This document shows, one piece after another, positions 1 through 7,757 of a stretch of DNA of 10,197 nucleotides; positions within the stretch are counted from its first letter, which is position 1, and every line of letters begins with the position of its first letter. Made by a program: the position numbers and the translations under genes. The notes beneath the pieces were generated by a model, which had not been told where the DNA came from, searched no databases, and saw nothing but the letters and a program-made list of their open reading frames with translations. This DNA is from VGPI01 sp964482845 (GTDB lineage: Bacteria; Cloacimonadota; Cloacimonadia; Cloacimonadales; Cloacimonadaceae): assembly GCA_964482845.1 (NCBI GenBank), contig CAYZZE010000079.1, positions 1-10,197 of the forward strand. The letters are read 5' to 3'.

Positions 1-153
1 ACTTCAGTCACCGTTCCGAACGCCACCCGTGATCAGCCCGCAAGGGCATCCGGACTTTCGGGGGACTTTAGTCCGTTATAGATCCCTCTCCCACCGGATG
101 GAGATCTCTCTTTAGGTATGCAGGCGGAATGTCTCTCGTTCGGACTGAAGTCC
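1..153. repeat. GGACT-NN-AGTCC hairpin repeats in non-coding 1-308
   Basis: No gene is visible in 1-308, which lies downstream of the exoribonuclease stop. Two perfect short inverted repeats share the same 5-bp stem: GGACTTTAGTCC at 63-74 and GGACTGAAGTCC at 142-153. A third, ACTTCAGTC, is cut by the window edge at 1-9 and fits GGACTTCAGTCC. The copies lie about 70-80 bases apart and differ only in the two central bases. Between them are GCCC-GCAA-GGGC at 36-47 and CGTTC-C-GAACG at 12-22. The arms are followed by no long T-run, so simple intrinsic termination is not indicated. This looks like an intergenic repeat family extending beyond the left edge. From 154 to 308 I see no further structured element and no clear terminator for the minus-strand gene. 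Confidence 0.6.
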
Positions 154-308
154 TTACAATGTCTGAAAATCCTGACGGGTTGTATCTGCACTCGTGATCC
201 GAAACGGTGGTTGAAACCCCCGCCTGGCTTCTGATAGCGCTGGAAGACGGATGATATTGCTATTTCGCATATTCAATGTCTTGTGGTCCCAATATGTGCA
301 ATGGCCTC

Positions 309-2237
309 TTAGAGGAAATACCCGTTGACCAGCCGTTTTTCGGGATCGATCCTGGTAATGATGATCTGATTGTCGGTGCTTTTTGGGGGAGCGTTTTCGG
401 TGCGGATGGAGATGCGTTTGCGCCAGGGCATCAGTTCAGCGGTGCAGATGTCTCTTTTGTATTTGATTACCTGGAGGTTTATGGGATAGTTCAGGTGGTT
501 TTTCTGGAGGTAGCGCAGAAACCAGTAGCGTTGGCTTTCATAGACGGTCCGGCGGATCAGCGCCAGGCGGTTTTCGATGTCCGGAATCAGCGTGTCAAGT
601 GTTCCCGCTTCACAGGGAAAAGGTCTTTGCCGGCAAAAGGCAATGATCTGGGCTTGGTTGATCAGATCGATGCAACGGCGAATGGGAGAGGTGAGATGGG
701 CATAGGCGGAGCTGTTGATCCCGGGATGGTGCTTGGGCGAAGTGGAATGATAGGCGGATGAAGTAATAGATGAAAAGCCATCGTCATCCGTGATCTCGAC
801 GGACTGGATGTTACGGTAGATCAAGGGAATCTGGTGATCTTTGGCATATTCCGCCAGCGACTGATTGTATAGAACCATCAATTCTGCCACCATACTCCGG
901 GCAGGACTGTCGGGATCATATGCTGTGAGCCGGATGATGCCGCCATCCACCACCGTGTTGTAGATCAGATTGTCGCCATCTCTGATCTCCGGCCGACGCT
1001 TTTGACGGATAGTATTTGCCAAGTAAAACAACTGTTTGAATGGTTCCTTTGCCCTGCTATTATCAACCTCCAGATAGGTATAACGGCGATCGATGCGGAT
1101 AAGATTGAGACAGATATCGCTCTGAGTGACCTGCAATTCCGGATCCAGACGCAGGATCAGAGACAGGCAGGGGCGCATCTCTCCGGTGCACAAACTGCCT
1201 CTCTGCCAGGCAAGCAGCGGCGGCAACATCGGGATCTCCTCGGTGGGAAGATACAATGACGAAACCCTGAGCAGCGCCTCCTGCCAGACAGCATCGCCGG
1301 CATCGATCAAGGTGGTCAGATCGGTGATATGGATGCCGAGTTCATAACCATCCGTGACTTCCATCCAGGAAAATGCGTCATCGATGTCACGCGTGGATTC
1401 ATCGTCAATGCTGAAGGTGAACCGTTCCTCCAAAACTCTGTGAGGAAGGGACCGGGGATGAGAAAACTGCCGCCGGGAAAGCTCTGAGGGAAAACAGACC
1501 GGCAGACCGGAAAGCGCGGTCGTGCCATCGGTCTGGGCTGTGATATCCCCCAACGCCAATCGTAATTGCCTGATCCGCTCTTCCATATTCAAAGAACTAT
1601 CCGCCGAACGGATCAGGGCAATAATGCCATCGGTGCGCGATCCGATCAATGCCTGTTTGAGTTCGGCGAGCAGATTATCAATCATACCCGGCTCCTCATC
1701 GGGCATCCCGCCGCTTAAGATTCTGGCGATCAGGATGGTCATCTGCCGTCGCCTTTCCCCATCCCGGTCCGCGTCCGAGCGCTTCTGCCAGTATTCCTCC
1801 GTCTCGGCCGGCGTGCGGCTGCGCAGAAGATCGTGTTTGAAAACGAAGAACTCCGGATGGTCTTTGATCAGCCGCAGGCAGGCAAAACGGCGCACATCAT
1901 CACTGATATGCACGATGCGGAACGCCTGTTCCAGAGAGATGAAATCATGTTCAGCCAGGAGATGCTCGCGGATTGCCAAAGGGTCAAGATGATCTGCGGC
2001 TTCCTCCAGGGACATAATGAATTGCGATAGGACGGAAGAGTATGCCTCCATGCCCGCTGATCTCCCAATCACAGGCTCAGCCGTATGCAGGATGATGCGC
2101 TTGAGATTGAGCAGGATGCTTTCGGCCTCAGACGTCTCCACCCGGTATGCTTGTTTCTCGTAGCCGGTGATAATGCCCAGGCATAGGTTTTGTCGGTGGT
2201 AAAAAGCAATGATGCTGCCGGTCTGCGGCGCGTTCAT
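309..2237 (-). CDS. RNase II/R-family (RNB domain) 3'-5' exoribonuclease
   Basis: A 642-residue protein of the RNB family, which degrades RNA processively from the 3' end in the cytoplasm. The RNB domain spans about residues 270-535. It shows the acidic metal-binding motif SIDDESTRDIDDAFS (276-290), HITDLTTLI (303-311), the SSLYLPTEEIPMLPPLL block (326-342), YTYLEVDNS (386-394), AELMVLYN (451-458) and the C-terminal catalytic block AYAHLTSPIRR (511-521). The residue after that Arg-Arg is Cys where Tyr is usual. The first 50 residues (GSIIAFYHRQNLCLGIITG onward) resemble the small beta-barrel at the N-terminus of cyanobacterial/plastid-type RNase II homologues rather than cold-shock domains. 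The last 80 residues could be a divergent S1/OB fold. I chose the ATG at 2237 because AAAGGA lies 7 bases upstream; a start at 2303 would run through the tRNA gene. It sits 32 bases behind tRNA-Arg on the same strand. Family assignment is secure; RNase II versus R subtype is not. Confidence 0.92.
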   Translation of the reverse strand: MNAPQTGSIIAFYHRQNLCLGIITGYEKQAYRVETSEAESILLNLKRIILHTAEPVIGRSAGMEAYSSVLSQFIMSLEEAADHLDPLAIREHLLAEHDFISLEQAFRIVHISDDVRRFACLRLIKDHPEFFVFKHDLLRSRTPAETEEYWQKRSDADRDGERRRQMTILIARILSGGMPDEEPGMIDNLLAELKQALIGSRTDGIIALIRSADSSLNMEERIRQLRLALGDITAQTDGTTALSGLPVCFPSELSRRQFSHPRSLPHRVLEERFTFSIDDESTRDIDDAFSWMEVTDGYELGIHITDLTTLIDAGDAVWQEALLRVSSLYLPTEEIPMLPPLLAWQRGSLCTGEMRPCLSLILRLDPELQVTQSDICLNLIRIDRRYTYLEVDNSRAKEPFKQLFYLANTIRQKRRPEIRDGDNLIYNTVVDGGIIRLTAYDPDSPARSMVAELMVLYNQSLAEYAKDHQIPLIYRNIQSVEITDDDGFSSITSSAYHSTSPKHHPGINSSAYAHLTSPIRRCIDLINQAQIIAFCRQRPFPCEAGTLDTLIPDIENRLALIRRTVYESQRYWFLRYLQKNHLNYPINLQVIKYKRDICTAELMPWRKRISIRTENAPPKSTDNQIIITRIDPEKRLVNGYFL

Positions 2238-2269
2238 CAAGTATTCCTTTAGCGGATATGCTCGTTTAT

Positions 2270-2345
2270 TGGCGCCCCAGGGATGACTCGAACATCCGAC
2301 CAACGGTTTAGGAAACCGCTGCTCTATCCTCTGAGCTACTGGGGC
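2270..2345 (-). tRNA. tRNA-Arg (anticodon CCU)
   Basis: Read on the minus strand this is a 76-base cloverleaf including an encoded CCA. The 7-bp acceptor stem GCCCCAG/CTGGGGC is perfectly paired. The D arm is GCTC/GAGC. The anticodon stem GCGGT/ACCGT closes with one G-U pair around the loop TTCCTAA, giving anticodon CCT, which reads AGG (Arg). The variable loop is TGGTC, and the T arm GGATG-TTCGAGT-CATCC contains the conserved TTCGA. The discriminator base is G73. It lies between a divergent promoter region and the exoribonuclease gene and is probably cotranscribed with the latter. Confidence 0.96.
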
Positions 2346-2356
2346 TGCCTGGTTGG

Positions 2357-2387
2357 GTTATGAATTGGACTGCGGGTATTTTGTCAA
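2357..2387 (-). promoter_or_regulatory. Candidate promoter for tRNA-Arg and the exoribonuclease
   Basis: On the minus strand a perfect TTGACA (2387-2382) is followed after 19 bases by CATAAC (2362-2357, 4 of 6 matches to TATAAT). Transcription would begin about 5 bases before the mature tRNA 5' end at 2345. The spacer is longer than the ideal 17, so the -10 assignment is tentative. No terminator-like hairpin separates the tRNA from the following gene. Confidence 0.45.
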
Positions 2388-2459
2388 GTTTTGCATTGAC
2401 ACATTCACAATTCCCACGGGATGGTGCACCGATTTAATCTGATCAAGGATAATGAGTTT
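2381..2459 (+). promoter_or_regulatory. asd: Candidate promoter and leader of the asd operon
   Basis: The plus strand has a perfect TTGACA at 2396-2401, but nothing close to TATAAT at 16-18 bases downstream. An alternative pair is TTGTCA (2381-2386) with CACAAT (2406-2411), spaced by 19. Only the general location is supported. AAGGAT at 2445-2450 is the likely Shine-Dalgarno for the ATG at 2460. The plus- and minus-strand TTGACA boxes lie almost back to back, 8 bases apart. Confidence 0.3.
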
Positions 2460-3452
2460 ATGAATATAGCGATAGTCGGAGCCACAGGCGAAGTGGGCAG
2501 GATGATGATCCGCTGTTTGGCGGAGAATAGCGTACCGGTCGATGAACTGGTTTTGTTTGCCTCTCCCCGCTCCGCCGGCAGCCATCTCTATTACATGGAT
2601 CAGCCGATTGAAGTGCATGTTTTGGAGGAGTCCTCGCTGCTGCGGCGTTTTGATTATGTCCTGTTCAGCGCCGGAACCGGGATCGCACGGACTTATGCTC
2701 CGCTTGCTGTGGCGGCGCAAAGCGTGGTGATCGACAATTCCTCCGCCTTCCGACAGGAACAAAATATCCCGCTGGTCGTTCCGGAGATCAACGGCGATCT
2801 TATCCAGAGTTATCAGGGTATCATCGCCAATCCGAATTGTTCTACCATTCAAATGGTTCTTCCGCTGGCAGTGTTGCACGACCTTTATGGCTTGCGCAAG
2901 GTGATCGTCACTACGCTGCAAGCGGTCTCAGGCAGCGGTAACAAAGGCATCCAGACGCTGATGCAGCAGCGAAAAGGCGATCCGGATAAAGGGGATTATC
3001 CCGAGATCATCGATCTCAATGTGATACCCCAGATCGGAGCGTTGATGGATGACGGATATTGCAAAGAAGAGGAGAAAATGCACCACGAAACGCGAAAGAT
3101 CCTCGATCTGCCCGATCTTCCGATCAGTGCCACCAGCATACGCGTCCCGGTCGTTTATGGGCATTCAATCTCGGTCTATGCGGAATTTGAGCGGGAAATT
3201 TCTTTGTTTGATGCGGAAAGCGCGCTCAAACGCTCGCCATCCATCTTCTATCACCCCAATTCCTATCTGACGCCCAGGGATATCGACAATTCCAATGACA
3301 GTCACGTCAGCCGCCTGCGCTATGGCCCCGACCGTTATTCGCTGTGCTTTTGGAATGTGGGACACAATGTCCGCCTCGGTGCGGCGACCAATGCGGTGCG
3401 CATCCTGGTCAAACATGCCGTATGTGCGGGAAGGATGGAAAATGTCCCTTGA
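2460..3452 (+). CDS. asd: Aspartate-semialdehyde dehydrogenase
   Basis: A 330-residue cytosolic enzyme that reduces L-aspartyl-4-phosphate to aspartate semialdehyde with NADPH, the branch-point precursor of lysine/diaminopimelate, threonine and methionine. Length is normal for the family. Visible motifs are the N-terminal nucleotide-binding GATGEVG (7-13), FSAGTGIA (69-76), DNSSAFR (92-98), VPEIN (107-111), the catalytic-cysteine block NPNCSTIQM with Cys127, VSGSGNKG (156-163), KMHHETRKIL (206-215) and RVPVVYGHS (228-236) with the catalytic His235, and GAATNAVRI near the end. The start at 2460 puts the Rossmann strand MNIAIVGATG at the N-terminus. The upstream in-frame ATG at 2421 would add 13 residues not expected in the family and is less likely. 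It is the first gene of the plus-strand cluster, and its last 11 bases overlap the next start. Confidence 0.95.
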   Translation: MNIAIVGATGEVGRMMIRCLAENSVPVDELVLFASPRSAGSHLYYMDQPIEVHVLEESSLLRRFDYVLFSAGTGIARTYAPLAVAAQSVVIDNSSAFRQEQNIPLVVPEINGDLIQSYQGIIANPNCSTIQMVLPLAVLHDLYGLRKVIVTTLQAVSGSGNKGIQTLMQQRKGDPDKGDYPEIIDLNVIPQIGALMDDGYCKEEEKMHHETRKILDLPDLPISATSIRVPVVYGHSISVYAEFEREISLFDAESALKRSPSIFYHPNSYLTPRDIDNSNDSHVSRLRYGPDRYSLCFWNVGHNVRLGAATNAVRILVKHAVCAGRMENVP

Positions 3453-4548
3453 CCTGGTAAAAGTAAGGGAATCATTTCACCGTATTCCGGAGATCGCCTT
3501 TGCGGAACATCGCACCAAGGCATTGATCCTCGAGTATCTTAATGACCTGCCGGTGATCCAGATCAGGGAATTTGCCGATAACACCGGCATCCTGGTCGTT
3601 TATCACAATGCGGATTCCGCTTACCGGTTCTTCCGCGCGGATATGGATGCTTTGCCGCTGCAGGAGCAGACCGGTTGCAGTTTCGCCTCAGAACATCCTG
3701 GGCTGATGCATGCTTGCGGACATGATTTGCACATCACCATCCTGCTGGGCTTGATCGAACAGGTCAGCCGCCTGCGTCCCGAAGTAAATGCGCTCTTCCT
3801 CTTTCAACCCGCCGAAGAAGGCAAAGGCGGAGCGGATGCGGTCTTGAGCGAAGGGATCATCCAAGAATATAGTATCGACCGCGTTTACGCCTTACACGTG
3901 GTGGGTAGTATGCCGGTGGGCAGCATCGGATCCAAGCCGGGGACCTTTTTTGCCATCCCTCAGGAATTCGACGTCCGCTTTTTTGGTAAGTCCGCCCACG
4001 TAGCTTTTCCGGAATTAGGGATCGATGCCATGCGCTGTGGGATCGACTTTTATCATGAAATGGAGAACAGGGCAAAAGAACTGTCCCGTAAACACGAAGT
4101 TATCTTTCACATCGGAAGGATGCAGGCAGGTGACATCCGTAACGTCATTGCCGACATCTGTATTCTCGAAGGGACGCACCGCAGCTTTGAAAAAGCGGTA
4201 AGTGATGAACTTAATGCCATCCTGCTGCAAGTGGCGGCAGAAACGGCTGCTGCGTATAATGCCGACTACCGGGTGGATTACCTTTGCAAATATGATCCCG
4301 TCATCAATGATCCGCTTTTGGTGCAACACCTGAAAACCGCCGCCCACAACATGGGCGTGGAATACATCGATTCGCCTGCCTTCATGACGGGTGAGGATTT
4401 TGGTGCTTTCACCAGTCGTTATCCCGGTGCTTTGTTCTGGTTGGGTGGCGGGTGTGGTGAATCCTTGCATTCGCCGCTGTTTCTCCCCTCTGCGGACTGT
4501 TTGGAGGTGGGGCTGAGGATGTTTTGGGCGCTCCTGACCCAGCGTTGA
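3442..4548 (+). CDS. M20-family (M20D-like) amidohydrolase / N-acyl amino acid deacylase
   Basis: A 368-residue zinc-dependent deacylase of the peptidase M20/amidohydrolase family, which includes N-acetyl-diaminopimelate deacetylase, hippurate hydrolase and IAA-amino acid hydrolases. Motifs in order: FHRIPE (12-17), RADMDALPLQEQTG (65-78), the metal-binding HACGHD (90-95, with Cys92 and His94), QPAEEGKGGA (122-131, catalytic Glu125/metal Glu126), the metal His152, the dimerisation-domain GKSAHVAFP (182-190, His186), EGTHRSF (243-249), TGEDFGAF (316-323) and the last metal ligand His343 in SLHSPLF. All expected ligands are present, so it should be active. There is no signal peptide. The ATG at 3442 has AAGGA 6 bases upstream inside the end of asd, giving an 11-base overlap and likely translational coupling. 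With asd beside it, N-acetyl-L,L-diaminopimelate is a reasonable substrate guess; family sequence alone cannot settle specificity. Confidence 0.9.
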   Translation: MSLDLVKVRESFHRIPEIAFAEHRTKALILEYLNDLPVIQIREFADNTGILVVYHNADSAYRFFRADMDALPLQEQTGCSFASEHPGLMHACGHDLHITILLGLIEQVSRLRPEVNALFLFQPAEEGKGGADAVLSEGIIQEYSIDRVYALHVVGSMPVGSIGSKPGTFFAIPQEFDVRFFGKSAHVAFPELGIDAMRCGIDFYHEMENRAKELSRKHEVIFHIGRMQAGDIRNVIADICILEGTHRSFEKAVSDELNAILLQVAAETAAAYNADYRVDYLCKYDPVINDPLLVQHLKTAAHNMGVEYIDSPAFMTGEDFGAFTSRYPGALFWLGGGCGESLHSPLFLPSADCLEVGLRMFWALLTQR

Positions 4549-4569
4549 GTATAAATTGAGAATTTAGTT

Positions 4570-6414
4570 GTGTGTGGAATAGTTGCGGTTTACAACAAGC
4601 AGGAGAAACCGGTAAGCAAAGACATTTTGGAGCCGATGACCCAGTGCATCGTCCATCGCGGACCGGATGACGAAGGTTATTGTTTTGACGGGCATATCGC
4701 TCTCGGTTTTCGCCGGCTGAGCATCATCGACCTCAATACCGGTCATCAGCCCATGACCAATGAGGATGGGTCACTCTGGCTGATCTTCAATGGGGAGATC
4801 TATAACTATATGCCGCTTAGGGAGGAATTGCTTTCTCAGGGACACCGCTTCGGCACCAATACCGATTCCGAGGTTATCCTTCATCTCTATGAGCAGTATG
4901 GACGGGATTGCGTGACCCGCTTGCGGGGGATGTTTGCCTTCATCATCTACGACAGCACCGAAGGTGATTTCTTTGGTGCACGGGACTATTTTGGCATCAA
5001 GCCCTTGTATTGGTCAGAAACGGATGAGAGCTTCCTATTCGCTTCGGAGATCAAGAGCATCCTTGCCCATCCTGCCATTAGCAGAACGGTGGATCCCTAC
5101 GCTTATTTGAATTATCTCACTTTCCAATATGTGCCCGAACCGCGCACGATGTTCACTGGCATCGAAAAACTGCCTCCCGCCACCTGGTTTCATCTCTCGG
5201 CGCAAGGTATGCAAACGCAGCAGTATTATCAGATCAGGTTTCAGCCGGATGCATCCACATCCTTTGAATGTTATATGCAGGAGATCCGGGACAAACTTCA
5301 GGACTCGGTATTGGCACACCGGATGAGTGATGTCCCGCGTGGCGCTTTTCTCTCCGGCGGAGTGGATTCCACCATCATCTGTGCTCTGTTTCAAAAGCAC
5401 GAATCGATCAATACCTTCTCGGTGGGCTATAACGAAGGTCAATACAGCGAATTGAGCGAGGCGACCAAGACCGCTGCCATCCTGGGCACCCGCCATCACG
5501 AATATATAATCACCCCGGGCGAATACCTCAGTGTCCTACCCAAACTGGCCTGGCATCAGGATGAACCCGTCGCTGATCCCTCTGCCATCGCCATACACTT
5601 CCTGGCACGGATGGCACGTGAATATGTGACCGTTGTCCTCTCCGGCGAAGGTGCGGATGAACTCTTTGGCGGTTATAATATTTACCGTGAGCCCAGCGCG
5701 TTATCCCTATTCCGATATGTGCCCACAGCCATCAAAACGCTGCTGAAAGGCATTGCCCGCCTCCTGCCCGAAGGGCTTAAGGGACGCGAGTTTATCCTGC
5801 GTGGCACCGAACCACTGGAAAACCGCTTCTTTGGCAATGCCCGGATCTTCAGTGCCGAGGAAAAACTGCTCGTCTCCCATCTGGATGCCGGATTTATCCG
5901 TCAGTTCGGTGATGCCCGCGCTATCACGCGACCTTTCTATGAACAATGCCAAAACTGGGACGATGAGACGAAGATGCAATATATTGACCTCAAGACCTGG
6001 CTGCCCGGCAATATCCTGATGAAGGCGGATAAGATGACGATGGCAAATTCTCTGGAATTGCGCGTGCCTTTTTTGGATCTCGAAGTCCTGAAAGTGGTCT
6101 TGCGCATCCCAACCCGATACAAGATCACCCATGGCACCACCAAATACATCCTGCGCCAGGCATTCCGGGATATGATCCCCGAGCATGTGTTCAGCAAGAA
6201 AAAACTTGGCTTCCCCGTACCCATCCGGCTTTGGCTCAAAGACCAGTTTTACGCATGGGCGCAGGAGAAGATCAGTTGTAATGAGATGGGCGAATGGATC
6301 AGCCGTGACTATATGCTCAAACTGCTATCCGACCATAAAACCGGTAAGCATGACAATAGCCGTCAGCTCTGGACTGTGCTGATGTTCCTGCTTTGGGCTG
6401 AGAGTTACTTGTAG
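4570..6414 (+). CDS. asnB: Asparagine synthetase B, glutamine-hydrolysing
   Basis: A 614-residue two-domain enzyme converting aspartate, glutamine and ATP to asparagine, glutamate, AMP and PPi. The N-terminal class II glutaminase domain begins MCGIVAVYN, so the catalytic nucleophile is Cys2, exposed after removal of Met. It also shows HRGPDDEGY (29-37), FRRLSIIDL (47-55), FNGEIYNY (73-80), TNTDSEV (96-102) and RDYFGIKPLY (138-147). The synthetase domain has the PP-loop SGGVDS (262-267), DEPVADPSA (331-339) and SGEGADELFGGY (358-369), then the conserved ANSLELRVPFLD and KKLGFPVPIRLWL near the end. The start must be the GTG at 4570 because Cys must follow it directly. No strong Shine-Dalgarno precedes it, and the gap from the previous stop is only 21 bases, so reinitiation or read-through from the upstream gene is plausible. 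Length is within the usual AsnB range. Confidence 0.95.
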   Translation: MCGIVAVYNKQEKPVSKDILEPMTQCIVHRGPDDEGYCFDGHIALGFRRLSIIDLNTGHQPMTNEDGSLWLIFNGEIYNYMPLREELLSQGHRFGTNTDSEVILHLYEQYGRDCVTRLRGMFAFIIYDSTEGDFFGARDYFGIKPLYWSETDESFLFASEIKSILAHPAISRTVDPYAYLNYLTFQYVPEPRTMFTGIEKLPPATWFHLSAQGMQTQQYYQIRFQPDASTSFECYMQEIRDKLQDSVLAHRMSDVPRGAFLSGGVDSTIICALFQKHESINTFSVGYNEGQYSELSEATKTAAILGTRHHEYIITPGEYLSVLPKLAWHQDEPVADPSAIAIHFLARMAREYVTVVLSGEGADELFGGYNIYREPSALSLFRYVPTAIKTLLKGIARLLPEGLKGREFILRGTEPLENRFFGNARIFSAEEKLLVSHLDAGFIRQFGDARAITRPFYEQCQNWDDETKMQYIDLKTWLPGNILMKADKMTMANSLELRVPFLDLEVLKVVLRIPTRYKITHGTTKYILRQAFRDMIPEHVFSKKKLGFPVPIRLWLKDQFYAWAQEKISCNEMGEWISRDYMLKLLSDHKTGKHDNSRQLWTVLMFLLWAESYL

Positions 6415-6780
6415 TTTCCAACACGTTCAGATCGTGCAGGTTGCGGGAGAAGTTGCTTTGTCGAGCCCCAGTGCTTTAGCGGTTTGAGATACGTTACCGC
6501 TGTATGTTCCCTATTGCTGTTTCAGGTATCTGATCTCAAAATCCTGTTTCTTGTCCCCAAAAGCCTTGGTCTCATCCCCAAAAGCATCGTCATCCGAGCG
6601 GTGCTTCCGATTGAAATGAAGTATAGGTTTGATACCGATAGTATCCAGCGAGGGTTTATCACACAGGAGATAGATGCGTTCGATGAGGTTACGCAGTTCC
6701 CGGACCTTGCCGGGGTAATCCGGTTTTTAGAGGAATTGGATCGCTGAGGCGAAGTAATTCTTGATGCCGCTTTTCAATTC
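6415..6780 (-). pseudogene. Decayed C-terminus of a sigma-54-dependent (NtrC-type) regulator
   Basis: Read on the minus strand, this stretch gives AIQFL, a TAA stop (6729-6727), then KPDYPGKVRELRNLIERIY and LLCDKPSLDT. This matches the DYPGNVRELRNVIER block that ends the AAA+ domain of sigma-54 activators. Further on, FEIRYLKQQ is followed by a TAG stop (6513-6511). The Fis-type helix-turn-helix then reads GNVSQTAKALGLDK, and after loss of one base in an A-run (plus TTT at 6457-6459) resumes in another frame as NFSRNLHDLNVL. Restoring that base would give the expected DKSNFSRNLHDLNV. Two stops plus one frameshift, and absence of the receiver and most of the ATPase domain, mark it as a relic. 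Its limits are approximate: no clear match remains above about 6780, and the low end abuts the asnB stop. The convergent gap 6415-6833 contains nothing else I can support. Confidence 0.72.
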
Positions 6781-6833
6781 ATCATCTGTGCACTGTTTCA
6801 AATTCGATCTCATTTTGTCCAGCTTGACTTGCT

Positions 6834-7757
6834 TCACCGCTTTGTCCGGTGGATCATAAGCAAGACGGCGCCGGTCAAAGCAGGAAGGATCTCGTTGATC
6901 ACAAATACCGTCAACGTCACCGATACCGCCATCGTCGCCGCAAATGCGCTATCCTGCAACAGATAGATGGCAAAACTCTCCCGCAACCCCAATCCGGATA
7001 TGCTGATCGGGATCGTATGGGCAAAATGCACCAGCGAAAAAATCCGACCCGTCTGAAAATACGAGATCGGATAAAAGCGATTGAGCAACAGCCAGTATTG
7101 GACAAAGACGACCAAAAGCGTAACACCCTGCCAGACAATGATCAATGGCACACGACGCGCATACGCCGACTGGATCAATACCGTTTTGCGGTTCATGCCC
7201 AGACCATAATAAACTGCCAGCGGAAATATCGCACATATCAGGCAAAATAACGCCATCAGCCATAAGGGCAGGATGCTAACAGATGTCATCGCCGATAAAC
7301 CGGCAAAAAGCCAGATCGTCCAGGTCTGAAACATCTTCTCAAACGTGACCGACATCACCGAGCCACGAATGCTGACATTGCTCAGATAAAACATCTTGCC
7401 GTAGGTGGCATGTCCGCCGGGGATCAAAAACCGCAAAGCCGCTCCGATCAGATAGGAGATCAATGCTTCGTTGCTCCTCGGACGGTAGCCGGGATTGAAT
7501 TCCAGCACATAACACCAATTCAAATAGTGCAGATAGTGCTTGACGATCCCAAGGCAGATCAAGATCGCCAATAGAGATGCCGGTGTCCCGATCATCGCCT
7601 CAAATACGCCCACGATCTCTATCCGCCTAAAGATCAATATCAGGACCGCTACCGATACCGCCACCTTCACGAAATACATCAGCACATTGAGCCATCGTTT
7701 CATCTTCATTGTGGCATTCGGCTTATAAGCCGCAATTGTGTCAATCAAAACAAACAT
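6834..7757 (-). CDS. Lysylphosphatidylglycerol synthase TM-region / UPF0104 family membrane protein
   Basis: A 307-residue inner-membrane protein with about eight hydrophobic segments, the first around residues 26-43 and the last around 274-300. Family hallmarks are LRFLIPGGHATYGKMFYL (108-125), matching the conserved PGG-x-GE-type loop although His-Ala-Thr replaces the more usual residues. It also has FEKMFQTWTIW (139-149) and HTIPISISGLGLRESFAI (247-264), matching the PisiNGiGvRE block. Members resemble the flippase half of MprF and often sit near lipid or glycosyl-transfer genes; their substrates are mostly unknown. The start is uncertain. The ATG at 7757 has GGA 9 bases upstream, but family starts usually lie just before the first membrane helix, which would favour ATG 7709 or 7703 (MKMKRW), where I see no Shine-Dalgarno. 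There is no operon partner on either side. Confidence 0.82.
   Translation of the reverse strand: MFVLIDTIAAYKPNATMKMKRWLNVLMYFVKVAVSVAVLILIFRRIEIVGVFEAMIGTPASLLAILICLGIVKHYLHYLNWCYVLEFNPGYRPRSNEALISYLIGAALRFLIPGGHATYGKMFYLSNVSIRGSVMSVTFEKMFQTWTIWLFAGLSAMTSVSILPLWLMALFCLICAIFPLAVYYGLGMNRKTVLIQSAYARRVPLIIVWQGVTLLVVFVQYWLLLNRFYPISYFQTGRIFSLVHFAHTIPISISGLGLRESFAIYLLQDSAFAATMAVSVTLTVFVINEILPALTGAVLLMIHRTKR

Noticed and set aside
209..222. CRISPR-like GGTTGAAACCCCCG
   Set aside because: The GTTGAAAC tail resembles some CRISPR repeats, but it occurs once and there are no regularly spaced copies.
276..761. 161-residue plus-strand open frame
   Set aside because: It is antisense to the C-terminal part of the well-supported exoribonuclease gene and shows no family motif.
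2238..2303. Extended N-terminus of the exoribonuclease starting at 2303
   Set aside because: The extension would be encoded by the tRNA-Arg gene, and a good Shine-Dalgarno supports the ATG at 2237.
6484..6747. 87-residue plus-strand open frame between asnB and the UPF0104 gene
   Set aside because: It is the antisense shadow of the decayed sigma-54 activator; the minus strand carries the recognisable motifs.
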